Assembly (NCBI GenBank): GCA_035555435.1
Contig: DATMGN010000008.1
Span: forward strand, 1-64,000
Direction of reading: 5' to 3'
Length of the DNA: 64,000 nt
DNA from: 73-13 sp035555435
GTDB lineage: Bacteria > Actinomycetota > Actinomycetes > Actinomycetales > Microbacteriaceae
Part shown: piece after piece, positions 8,365-16,052 of the stretch
How positions within the stretch are numbered: the stretch's first letter is position 1
How the letters are laid out: every line of letters starts with the position of its first letter
Translations under genes and position numbers: made by a program
The notes under the pieces: model-generated
Seen by the model: the letters and a program-made list of their open reading frames with translations, nothing else
The model's database searches: none
What the model was told of the DNA's origin: nothing

Positions 8365-8394
8365 GGCCCCGTCCCGTTCGGGTCGGGCGGGGCC
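8365..8394. terminator. GC-rich hairpin downstream of tesB
   Basis: GGCCCCGTCCCG (8365-8376) pairs with CGGGCGGGGCC (8384-8394) across a 7-nt loop with one bulged base. It is 27 bases past the tesB stop, in a 211-bp gap between convergent genes. No other signal was seen in 8395-8548. Confidence 0.5.
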
Positions 8395-8548
8395 TCGGGC
8401 GACCGCTCGGGTTGCTGCATCGAGCGTGCCATGCCGCGTGCCCGACACGCGGCCATTCGGCCGCCCCAGTTGGGGGAGCACTCAGCCGGGTGCCACCCGT
8501 GCGGGGGATGCGTTCACCCTCGGGTGACGTGCCGCCCACGGAGCGCGA

Positions 8549-9016
8549 TCAGCCGCGGCGGAACGCGATGGGCTCGCCCACGTACGGCAGCCAGGCCTCG
8601 CGCTCGCGATCGCCGAGGCGCCTCGGTCGCTGCGTCCGGGCGTCGATGAACACGATGACGGTCGCCGCCCGCGCGTAGAGCAGCGGCTCGTCGGCACCGA
8701 CCGGCGACCGCACCTCATAGGCGACCTCGATGCTCGAGCCGCCGAGCTTCGTGAGCCACAGCTCGATGGAGATCGGCTCCGTCAGATACGGGATCGGCAG
8801 GAGGTACTCGACTTCCTGGCGGGCGATGAGCGTCAGCGAGTCCGCGCCGGGGTCGGCATCGATGACCGCGGTGTCCGGCCCGTCCGACCCGCCGCGGCTC
8901 CAGAAGGCGCGCACGCGCGCCTCCTGCAGGAGCTCGAGCAGCGTGACGTTGTTGACATGCCCGTACGCGTCGAGGTCGCCCCAGCGCAGGTGGATCGGGA
9001 TCGTGATCCGCGCCAT
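8549..9016 (-). CDS. acyl-CoA thioesterase, single hot-dog (4HBT/YbgC-FadM type)
   Basis: A 155-aa hot-dog thioesterase, probably cleaving acyl- or hydroxybenzoyl-type CoA esters. The motif LRWGDLDAYGHVNN carries the catalytic Asp of the 4-hydroxybenzoyl-CoA thioesterase group, followed by the helix LLELLQEARVRAFW. Later strands include EVEYLLPIPY and SIEVAYEVRS. The ATG at 9016 lies seven bases after the ettA stop, so it is the second gene of an ettA operon. A longer in-frame extension upstream is open but lies inside ettA. Confidence 0.88.
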   Translation of the reverse strand: MARITIPIHLRWGDLDAYGHVNNVTLLELLQEARVRAFWSRGGSDGPDTAVIDADPGADSLTLIARQEVEYLLPIPYLTEPISIELWLTKLGGSSIEVAYEVRSPVGADEPLLYARAATVIVFIDARTQRPRRLGDREREAWLPYVGEPIAFRRG

Positions 9017-9023
9017 CGTCGCC

Positions 9024-10706
9024 TCAGTCGCGCGTGAGCTTGCGGTAGGCGGTCCGGTGCGGCTTCGCCGCCTCCGGTCCGAGCCGCTCGACCTTGTTCG
9101 CCTCGTAGGACTCGAAGTTCCCCTCGAACCAGTACCACTTCGCGGGGTCCTCCTCATCGCCCTCGTACGCGAGGATGTGGGTCGCGATGCGGTCGAGGAA
9201 CCACCGGTCGTGCGTGATGACGACGGCGCAGCCCGGGAACTCCAGCAGGGCGTTCTCGAGCGAGGACAGCGTCTCGATGTCGAGGTCGTTCGTCGGCTCG
9301 TCGAGGAGCAGCACGTTGCCGCCCTGCTTGAGCGTGAGCGCGAGGTTGAGCCGGTTGCGCTCGCCGCCGGACAGCACGCCCGCCTTCTTCTGCTGGTCGG
9401 GCCCCTTGAAGCCGAACTTGCTCACGTACGCGCGCGAGGGGATCTCCGTCTTGCCGACCGTGAGGATGTCGAGCCCCTCGGAGACGACCTCCCACAGCGT
9501 CTTGTTCGGGTCGATGCCGCCACGGGTCTGGTCGACGTAGGAGAGCTTGACGGTCTCGCCGATCTTGAGGTCGCCGCCGTCGAGCGGCTCGAGGCCGACG
9601 ATCGTCTTGAAGAGCGTCGTCTTGCCGACGCCGTTGGGCCCGATGATGCCGACGATGCCGTTCGGCGGGAGCGAAAACGACAGGTTGTGGAAGAGGGTCC
9701 GACCGTCGAAGCCCTTCTGAAGGTCCTTCGCCTCGATGACGACGTTGCCCAGGCGCGGGCCCGCCGGGATCTGGATCTCCTCGAAGTCGAGCTTCCGCGT
9801 CTTCTCCGCCTCGGCCGCCATCTCCTCGTAGCGCGCGAGACGCGCCTTCGACTTGACCTGCCGGCCCTTCGCGTTGGAGCGCACCCACTCGAGCTCCTCC
9901 GCGAGGCGCTTTGCGAGCTTCTGGTCCTTCTTGCCCTGGATCTCCAGGCGCTCGCCCTTCTTCTCCAGATAGGTCGAGTAGTTGCCCTCGTAGGGGTAGA
10001 GGTGACCACGGTCGACCTCGGCGATCCACTGGGCGACGTTGTCGAGGAAGTACCGGTCGTGGGTGACGGCGATGACGGCGCCGGGGTACTTCGCGAGGTG
10101 CTGCTCGAGCCACAGCACGCTCTCGGCGTCGAGGTGGTTCGTCGGCTCGTCGAGGAGGAGGAGGTCTGGCTGCTCCAGGAGCAGCTTCGCGAGCGCGACG
10201 CGGCGCTTCTCACCACCCGACAGGTGCTTGACGGTCGCGTCACCGGGCGGCGTGCGCAGCGCGTCCATCGCCTGCTCGAGCTGGTTGTCGATGTCCCAGC
10301 CGTTCGCGGCGTCGATCTCGTCCTGCAGCTTGCCCGCCTCAGCGGACAGGGCGTCGATGTCGGCGTCGGGCTCCCCCATCGCGGCGTACGCCGCGTTCAT
10401 CCGCTCGATCTTGTCGAGCATGGGCCGCACCGCCTGCTGCACGTTCTCCAGGACCGTCTTGTCCTCGTCGAGCTCGGGCTCCTGCATGAGGATCCCGACG
10501 GAGTAGCCGGGGGTGAGCTTCGCCTCCCCGTTGGACGGCTGGTCGAGGCCCGCCATGATCTTGAGGATCGTCGACTTTCCTGCGCCGTTGGGGCCGACCA
10601 TGCCGATCTTCGCGCCGGGATAGAACGACATCGTGACGTCATCGAGGATGACCTTGTCGCCGACTGCCTTCCGGGCGCGGACCATCGTGTAGATGTACTC
10701 CGCCAT
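9024..10706 (-). CDS. ettA: energy-dependent translational throttle protein, ABC-F ATPase
   Basis: A ribosome-associated ABC-F ATPase that binds the E site and gates entry into elongation according to the ATP/ADP ratio. The 560-aa protein has two ABC domains. The first has GPNGAGKST near residue 39 and LSGGEKRRVALAKLL; the second has GPNGVGKTT and LSGGERNRLNLAL. Both show Walker B LLLDEPTN. Between them is the long arm/linker region rich in Lys and Glu. The start MAEYIYTMVRARK is conserved in actinobacterial EttA. TAGGAT (10718-10713) lies six bases before the ATG, so the mRNA is probably leaderless. Confidence 0.95.
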   Translation of the reverse strand: MAEYIYTMVRARKAVGDKVILDDVTMSFYPGAKIGMVGPNGAGKSTILKIMAGLDQPSNGEAKLTPGYSVGILMQEPELDEDKTVLENVQQAVRPMLDKIERMNAAYAAMGEPDADIDALSAEAGKLQDEIDAANGWDIDNQLEQAMDALRTPPGDATVKHLSGGEKRRVALAKLLLEQPDLLLLDEPTNHLDAESVLWLEQHLAKYPGAVIAVTHDRYFLDNVAQWIAEVDRGHLYPYEGNYSTYLEKKGERLEIQGKKDQKLAKRLAEELEWVRSNAKGRQVKSKARLARYEEMAAEAEKTRKLDFEEIQIPAGPRLGNVVIEAKDLQKGFDGRTLFHNLSFSLPPNGIVGIIGPNGVGKTTLFKTIVGLEPLDGGDLKIGETVKLSYVDQTRGGIDPNKTLWEVVSEGLDILTVGKTEIPSRAYVSKFGFKGPDQQKKAGVLSGGERNRLNLALTLKQGGNVLLLDEPTNDLDIETLSSLENALLEFPGCAVVITHDRWFLDRIATHILAYEGDEEDPAKWYWFEGNFESYEANKVERLGPEAAKPHRTAYRKLTRD

Positions 10707-10796
10707 GCCTCAATCCTAGGAGCGCCCGCGGGAGCGGGCGGCCGGTCAGGGATCACGATGACACCGCCTGACGTGAAGCGCGCTGCGCGCTCCCGA

Positions 10797-10802
10797 TAGG
10801 CT
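10797..10802 (+). promoter_or_regulatory. -10 hexamer for the solute-binding-like gene
   Basis: TAGGCT is followed by seven bases and the ATG at 10810, the spacing seen at many leaderless starts in this window. Confidence 0.5.
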
Positions 10803-10809
10803 CGACGAG

Positions 10810-11856
10810 ATGCGGGGGCTGCGACGGAGGGATCGCTGGCGGCAATGGTTGCCGGCCATGATCATGGTCGCCGTGCTGATCGCCGCGGGCAGCGCGGTGG
10901 CGATCGTCCTGCGGGAGCAGCCCGCCGCCCAGGTGCGCCCAGTCCTCGTGCTGTCCGGCGAGTGGGCCCCGTACTCTGGCCCCGACCTCGACGGCGGGGG
11001 TCCCGCGATCCGTATCCTGACGGATGTGCTCGAGCAGTCGGGCTACTCGCCGACGGTGCAGTACACGACTTGGGCGGCGATCGAAGATCGCCTGGTCAGC
11101 GGGGCCGTGTTCGGCGGGTTCCCCCTGGCGAGCAGCGAGTCTCGGCGGTCGGAACTCTTGCTGTCCGACCCGTTGATCGAGTTCGAGTACGTGCTATTCA
11201 TCCGCGCATCCGACGCCAGCACCGCAGGCGCCGCAACGCTCGACGGCCTTCGAGCCGGCGGCGTGGCCGGATACGACTACTGGCCTGAGCTGGAGGACGC
11301 CACGGCCATCCAACGGTTCCCGACGACGTTCGCGGGACTCCAGGCGCTCGCCGATGGCGAGATCGACGTATTCGCCGAGGGCCGGCTCGCCGGCTGGGCC
11401 GCCGCCGGCGACCCCGACAACAATCTCGATGCCAACGCGTTCGCCGTGCTCGAACGCAGCGCCGCCTGGGCGCGCTCGACCGAGTCGCTCGTGTTCGCGA
11501 TGCCGCGGCGTCCCGGCAACGAGGCCGTGCTGGATCAGATCAACGCCGCCATCAGCGCCTACCGCGGCGGCACCGAGCACGCGAAGCACCTCGCGCTCCT
11601 GCATGACGGTCCGGCGCAGCTCGTGACCCTCGACGCCGCGACCGGGTCGACCGTGCCGCTTCGCGACGTAAGCGGCGCGATCGTCGGCATGACGCCATCC
11701 GGCACGGCCGCACGGGTGCTCGCTTGGCCGCCGCGATCAGCCCAGGGGACACCGTCATCCGATGACGCGCTGACCGAGGTCAAGCTCATCGACGGCCCGG
11801 CACCGGGCGGCGTCTACTTCGTCGCCGTCGAAGACCTCCGGATGGCTGCGACATGA
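10810..11856 (+). CDS. membrane-anchored periplasmic-binding-protein-like (SBP family 3) protein
   Basis: A 348-aa protein with a basic N-terminus and one uncleaved-looking membrane helix (about residues 15-34, no lipobox cysteine). It is followed by an extracytoplasmic type-2 periplasmic-binding-protein fold. The LVLSGEWAPYSGPD start, the GGFPLASSESRRSELLLSDP segment and the DGEIDVFAEGR block resemble family 3 (amino-acid type) binding proteins. A C-terminal region of about 90 residues lies beyond the usual domain end. No permease or ATPase gene is nearby. It overlaps the next gene by 4 nt (ATGA), so the two proteins probably act together, perhaps as an extracellular ligand sensor. Function is unknown. 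Confidence 0.7.
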   Translation: MRGLRRRDRWRQWLPAMIMVAVLIAAGSAVAIVLREQPAAQVRPVLVLSGEWAPYSGPDLDGGGPAIRILTDVLEQSGYSPTVQYTTWAAIEDRLVSGAVFGGFPLASSESRRSELLLSDPLIEFEYVLFIRASDASTAGAATLDGLRAGGVAGYDYWPELEDATAIQRFPTTFAGLQALADGEIDVFAEGRLAGWAAAGDPDNNLDANAFAVLERSAAWARSTESLVFAMPRRPGNEAVLDQINAAISAYRGGTEHAKHLALLHDGPAQLVTLDAATGSTVPLRDVSGAIVGMTPSGTAARVLAWPPRSAQGTPSSDDALTEVKLIDGPAPGGVYFVAVEDLRMAAT

Positions 11857-13217
11857 CGACGCTTCGACTGATCGCTCCGTTCCGCGTCGACTTCACGATG
11901 CTCCCTGGCGCGGCGGATCGGGACCCGGAGGGCTACCGAACACTGTGGGAACGAGCGGAGTCGGCCCTCGCCGGAAGTTCACTCGCCCGTCTGGGAGGCA
12001 TCCATCTCCCGCACCGCAGCTCTCGGGGCACCGGCTCGCAATACGACTTGCTCGATGTCGATTCCCTCGAGCGGACACTGCACGTCGCCGAGATTCATGT
12101 CGACTTGGCGAGCTACCGGGAGTTCGCCGACCCGGAGCTCAGCGAACGGACCCGGACCATGAGCGTCTTACTGTTCGAGCACGGCGTCGCGCTGCTCGAG
12201 ATCGATCTCGACCCGGGACCGCGGCCGAGCGATGCGGGCGCGCATGCGACGCAGCACTGGCTCGACGAGCTGCAAGCCGACGGGATCCGGATCGCGGAGG
12301 CAGCCGCATCGCGGCTATCCGAGTGCATGGTCGTGCCGCTCGCCGAAACGCTGCGGAGGATCGACCGTCGACATGAGATCGTGCGGGCAGCGGAAACTCA
12401 GAGCGATGACGGGAGTGCCATGTGGGTCAGCCGTGCGCTGCTCGTCGCCCCCGAGGATCGTGTCCTGCTCGACCACTGGACGCGCGGGGCCGTCAACGCC
12501 GCCGACCGCAGCGCGCGGCAGGAGCTGATCGAGGGTGATCGCGACAGCCTGGTCCGCTGGCTGAATTACGCGTTCGTCGACACCGACAACCGGGACGGAG
12601 CCGCACTCACCCACGGCCGGTTCGCCGCCGAGTGGCGCGGCCTGCGCTACGCCCAGGCGATGTATGCATCCCTGGACCGCATTGACAGCCGGCTTTCGCG
12701 CGTCCTCGCGCTCGCGGCGGCGGCACAGCAGCGCTGGCAGCTCGAAGCACTGCGGCGGGATCTGGTGGAGCTGTCGAACCGGGCGGAGATGATCGTGATG
12801 CAGCGCCATGCGCTCGCGAAGTACCTGCCCAGGGAGGTCCGGGCAAGTTTCGACGAGATCCTCGCGGCGTGGGAGTACGGGTCGTTGCTCGAGGACCCGG
12901 TGCGCTTCAAGGTCGACCTATGCAACCGACGTCTCGACGATCTCGCCGCGAAGCGAACCGCGCGGGCGGGCGTCGTCACTGACCTCATTCTGCTGGGCAT
13001 CGGCGTCACCTCCATCGCGAGCATCGCGTTGGCGATCACCGAGTTCGGCCGCAACAGCGGCGGAGACCCGGGCGCGACAGCCTACGACCTCGGCGCCTCG
13101 GGGATCACAACCTGGTTCGCGACGCAGCCGATCGACGTCATCCTCATGGCTTCGGGCGTCGCTTCGCTGGTCCTGGTCGCGCTCTATCTCTACTTCCGGC
13201 GCGACGACCGCGGTTAA
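11853..13217 (+). CDS. hypothetical protein with large cytoplasmic region and two C-terminal membrane helices (CorA-like layout)
   Basis: A 454-aa protein I do not recognise by family. About 365 residues form a soluble N-terminal part. It includes a helical, probably coiled-coil stretch (ALAAAAQQRWQLEALRRDL, then LVELSNRAEMIVMQRHALA). Two membrane helices follow near residues 372-392 and 427-447, and a short basic tail FRRDDRG. Such a layout recalls CorA-type ion channels. The segment just after the first helix reads EFGRNSG, loosely like the GMN loop of CorA, but homology is unproven. Codon 106 is TTA (12168-12170), a very rare leucine codon here, and base use is somewhat less GC-biased, hinting at transfer. 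It is translationally coupled to the binding-protein-like gene. Confidence 0.6.
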   Translation: MTTLRLIAPFRVDFTMLPGAADRDPEGYRTLWERAESALAGSSLARLGGIHLPHRSSRGTGSQYDLLDVDSLERTLHVAEIHVDLASYREFADPELSERTRTMSVLLFEHGVALLEIDLDPGPRPSDAGAHATQHWLDELQADGIRIAEAAASRLSECMVVPLAETLRRIDRRHEIVRAAETQSDDGSAMWVSRALLVAPEDRVLLDHWTRGAVNAADRSARQELIEGDRDSLVRWLNYAFVDTDNRDGAALTHGRFAAEWRGLRYAQAMYASLDRIDSRLSRVLALAAAAQQRWQLEALRRDLVELSNRAEMIVMQRHALAKYLPREVRASFDEILAAWEYGSLLEDPVRFKVDLCNRRLDDLAAKRTARAGVVTDLILLGIGVTSIASIALAITEFGRNSGGDPGATAYDLGASGITTWFATQPIDVILMASGVASLVLVALYLYFRRDDRG

Positions 13218-13230
13218 TCCGCAGCGCCGG

Positions 13231-13719
13231 TCAGCCGATCGGGTACTGGTCCCCGACGAGGCACAGGCCCGTGCCGAGGATCGGCATGACCGCCGTCGCC
13301 CAGCGCTCGCCGCGCACGACGGCGAGGAGGCACGCGTCCGAGAAGCGGGCCGAGACCTCGATCGAGTCGACCCCGAGGCCGATCGCCGTGTAGTCGTAGG
13401 TGATCTCGAGGATGCCCGGCTCGAAGCCCGAGCCGACGAGGTGGTCGATCATCGTCTGCGTGCTGCCGAGGCCGAAGTGCTGCCAGTAGGAGTCGATCAT
13501 CGCGTCCCAGAACAGCTTGTTCTGCTCGGCGGTGCCGCCGAGGTGCAGCTCGGGCGCCGCCGTCGGCAGCACCTCCACGCCGGGGTCGATCGTCGGCGGG
13601 GCCGTCGTCGGCGCCGGGGTCGCGCTCGCCGGGGCCGTCGGAGTGCCGCCGGCGCAGCCGGCAAGAAAGCCGACCGCGAGCAGCGCCGCGGCGATCGGGG
13701 TCACGATCCGCAAGCGCAC
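13231..13719 (-). CDS. lipoprotein, DUF6993-like
   Basis: A 162-aa secreted lipoprotein. The signal peptide ends in a lipobox LAGC (Cys about residue 22), followed by a Thr/Pro/Ala-rich spacer of some 25 residues. A compact C-terminal domain then contains paired cysteines in SDACLLAVVRGERW and LGTGLCLVGDQYPIG. This pattern is that of the actinobacterial DUF6993 family as I recall it; function unknown. The GTG start at 13719 follows TAGGAT (13731-13726) by six bases. It is convergent with the preceding gene with a 13-bp gap. Confidence 0.75.
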   Translation of the reverse strand: MRLRIVTPIAAALLAVGFLAGCAGGTPTAPASATPAPTTAPPTIDPGVEVLPTAAPELHLGGTAEQNKLFWDAMIDSYWQHFGLGSTQTMIDHLVGSGFEPGILEITYDYTAIGLGVDSIEVSARFSDACLLAVVRGERWATAVMPILGTGLCLVGDQYPIG

Positions 13720-13840
13720 CCGGCGATCCTATAAGCGCGACCTGGCCTGGGCCCGCGCACGCCGCCCCGGGGGTCCCGTCGCGCGATCCGCACGTGGCGC
13801 TGCCGGCGACCTCGCCCGGGGCTGGGCGTCGAGGCGCGCC

Positions 13841-14941
13841 TCAGATGGTGACCTCCCGCCACCCACTGCGGTCACCGTAGGCGTAGTCGCAGTGGATCCC
13901 GTTCGAGATTTGGTAGCAGTTCACGGCAGAGGTGGGGATGCCGAGCTCTGCCGCGTAGGCGGCCTCGAGATCGGCCAGGCCGTAGCCGTAGCCGCCACCA
14001 CCACCGCCACCGCCACCGCCACCGCCGTAGTCGTCGCCGTCGTCATCGCCCGAGTAGCCCTGGGATTGCCGCGCGGCCTCCTCGGCGGCGATGCGGTCCT
14101 GCTCGGCCTGCCAGGCCGCCTGCGCGCCGGCGGCGCCCGCCGAAGCGTCGGCGAGTGCCTGCCACAGCGCCGGCGCCCGCGCGTCGAGCGGGTCGGCCAG
14201 CGCCAGGACGGCAGCGGCCGCCTTCGTGACGGCGTCCTTCGTCTCCTGCGGCGCGTTCGGCGCCGCGGCGACCGCCGTCTCGGCCATGCCGGGCGCGGCG
14301 GCCGACCGCGCCTGCCACGCCGCCACGAGCGCCGCATCCTGGCGCTCCCTGGCCCTCGCCCGCTCGGTGAGGACCGCCGCGTCCGCGTCGACCTCGACGA
14401 TGAGCGCCTCGACCGCCGCGCGGCCCGCGTCGTAGTCGAGGAGGTCCGGATTCTCCGGCAGAGTGGGCGCGGACCTCGCCGGCACCTTCGGGTCGGCGAC
14501 CGCGAGTGCCGTCCTCGCTGTCGTCATCGCGCTCGCCACCGCCCGTAGCGCCTCCGTGCCGTCGCCGAGCCTGGTGGCGAGGTCCTCGGCCACGGCAAGG
14601 TGTCCCGTGAGGGCGCGTGAGGCCGCGGCGAGTGCCGCGGCGGCCTCATCGGCCCCCTGCTGCGCCGCATTCAGGCCCTCGAGCGAGGCCGCATAGGCCT
14701 GCTGCGCCGCAGCCAGATCGTTGGCGTGCTTGACGTTCGTATAGACCAGCCAGCCGGTCGTGGCGAGCACGACGGTGGCGACCGCGGCGACGACCAGGAT
14801 GACGGCGCGCTTGCCGAGGCGACGGCGTCGCGGGACCTCGGGAGTCTCGGCCGCGGACGGGCCCGACACGGTTTCGCGCGGGTCGGCACTCGCTGCCGGC
14901 TCCGGCGCCGAGTGGATCGGGTCGTGGACAGTTCTGGACAT
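13841..14941 (-). CDS. membrane-anchored coiled-coil protein with polyglycine linker
   Basis: A 366-aa protein of unknown function. It has a cytoplasmic N-terminus of about 45 residues ending in a basic patch (PRRRRLGKR) and one membrane helix (about 46-66). A long Ala-rich, probably extracytoplasmic coiled coil follows (about 70-300). An acidic linker precedes a run of 12 glycines and YGYG. The 45-residue C-terminal domain has two cysteines (AVNCYQISNGIHCDYAYG), perhaps disulphide-bonded. The C-terminal part looks like a small secreted domain displayed on a stalk. The ATG at 14941 has GGAGAG (14957-14952) upstream, so it is leadered. The leader contains an interleaved inverted repeat described separately. 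Confidence 0.65.
   Translation of the reverse strand: MSRTVHDPIHSAPEPAASADPRETVSGPSAAETPEVPRRRRLGKRAVILVVAAVATVVLATTGWLVYTNVKHANDLAAAQQAYAASLEGLNAAQQGADEAAAALAAASRALTGHLAVAEDLATRLGDGTEALRAVASAMTTARTALAVADPKVPARSAPTLPENPDLLDYDAGRAAVEALIVEVDADAAVLTERARARERQDAALVAAWQARSAAAPGMAETAVAAAPNAPQETKDAVTKAAAAVLALADPLDARAPALWQALADASAGAAGAQAAWQAEQDRIAAEEAARQSQGYSGDDDGDDYGGGGGGGGGGGGYGYGLADLEAAYAAELGIPTSAVNCYQISNGIHCDYAYGDRSGWREVTI
13991..14026 (-). repeat. GGN microsatellite encoding twelve glycines
   Basis: Thirty-six bases of repeated glycine codons (GGC/GGT) encode an unbroken run of 12 Gly inside the coiled-coil protein. Such a tract is prone to length change by replication slippage in steps of one residue. 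Confidence 0.8.
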
Positions 14942-14962
14942 CGCGAAGCTCTCCGGTCGAGG

Positions 14963-14998
14963 GCGCCTGAGCCCAGATGAGGCGGTCAGGCGCTGGGC
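14963..14998 (-). promoter_or_regulatory. interleaved inverted repeats, possible pseudoknot or alternative hairpins
   Basis: GCGCCTGA (14963-14970) pairs with TCAGGCGC (14986-14993), and GCCCA (14971-14975) pairs with TGGGC (14994-14998). The two pairings interleave (A-B-A'-B'). They could form an H-type pseudoknot in the leader of the polyglycine gene, or two mutually exclusive hairpins. The block ends 22 bases before that gene's ATG, just upstream of its ribosome binding site. Confidence 0.4.
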
Positions 14999-15026
14999 AA
15001 GTCAACTACGACGCTAGGACCGAGGC

Positions 15027-15989
15027 TCAGGCCCGCAGCCGGGGCACGACCATTCCCAGACGAGCCCGGACATCACCGGCCACGGCGAACCCGTAGCGGG
15101 CGAGCAGTACGACCAGGAGCAGGGCAAGGTAGCCCGAGATGAGCTTGTCCGCGAGAGAGATGAGCATGTTCACCGAGAAGAGAGCACCGATGAGCCCCGT
15201 GCCGAGCTGCTGCGCGGCATCCGTGATCGCGGCGACGAGGGAGTGGGTGCTGACGCCTCCGAAGAACACGACGATCACCAGCACGGCGACCAGGGAGCAG
15301 GCGACCGCGACCAGGACGTTGAGGCACAGGAAGCGCCAGGGGCCCCGACCGAACCAGCGTCGGAAGCCGTAGCCCCAGATCAGGGCGCCCGCTATCTGCA
15401 CGAACGCGAAGCCCCAGCCGGAGAAGTCCGCATGCATCAGGTTGCCGACGACGTTCGTGGCGACGCCCACCACCGCGCCCGCCCATGGGCCGAAGGCGAA
15501 GGCGACGACGGCGGTGCCGAGCATGTCCAGGTAGAGCGGGACGCCGAGGGCGCTGACGCTGTAGTTCAGGCACAGGCTCAGTCCCACCGCGGCGACGCAG
15601 AGCAGCACGGCCAGCGCTCCGTTCCGGCCTCGCGCGAGCGCATCCGGACGATCCCCGGTGCTTCGGACGGACTCCTGCCTGGCCACGGCGGCTCGCCGAC
15701 GCCAGGCGGCGGCCTCGTCCTCACTGCAGCCCAGCGCCAGGACGATCTCGCCGACCAGATCAGGGTTGACGCGCTTGCGACCAGCCCGGAACACGTCGTA
15801 CACGGAGGCCCTGGGCACTGCCGCGGCGGCCGGGCTCATGCCCCGCTCCTCCCGGTTCCGGGCGATGCGCGCGACCAGCTCGCGGTAGGAGACCGCCCCC
15901 GCCTCCAAGCGGAGGCGCTGCAGGTCAGCCGCGATTTCGTCGAACGGACCGTCGGCAGGCGCCGTCTCCTTCGGACCCGTCGTGGTCAT
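15027..15989 (-). CDS. HTH domain fused to ECF-transporter S-component-like membrane domain
   Basis: A 320-aa two-part protein. Residues about 15-100 resemble the DNA-binding helix-turn-helix domain common in actinobacteria (LRLEAGAVSYRELVARI, then PRASVYDVFRAGRKRVNPDL and an EDEAAAWRRR tail). After a short linker come five or six membrane helices. A loop VPLYLDMLGTAVVAFAFGPW, then GAVVGVATNVVGNLMHADF, is the pattern of substrate-binding S components of energy-coupling-factor vitamin transporters. No EcfA or EcfT gene is nearby. It may be a membrane-bound regulator that senses a small molecule; this is inference. I chose ATG 15989, because TACGTT (16002-15997) lies seven bases upstream. Confidence 0.6.
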   Translation of the reverse strand: MTTTGPKETAPADGPFDEIAADLQRLRLEAGAVSYRELVARIARNREERGMSPAAAAVPRASVYDVFRAGRKRVNPDLVGEIVLALGCSEDEAAAWRRRAAVARQESVRSTGDRPDALARGRNGALAVLLCVAAVGLSLCLNYSVSALGVPLYLDMLGTAVVAFAFGPWAGAVVGVATNVVGNLMHADFSGWGFAFVQIAGALIWGYGFRRWFGRGPWRFLCLNVLVAVACSLVAVLVIVVFFGGVSTHSLVAAITDAAQQLGTGLIGALFSVNMLISLADKLISGYLALLLVVLLARYGFAVAGDVRARLGMVVPRLRA

Positions 15990-16052
15990 GAATACCAACG
16001 TAACCGACGGCGAGCACCCATCGGCGCCGGCGCCGAGGCGGGCCGGTCGCGC

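Noticed and set aside
7336..8481. 381-codon minus-strand frame opposite tesB
   Set aside because: Antisense shadow of tesB, which has its full catalytic motif set.
13981..14040. Possible CRISPR-like or tandem-repeat array
   Set aside because: The repetition is a 3-base glycine-codon tract inside a coding sequence, with no spacers.
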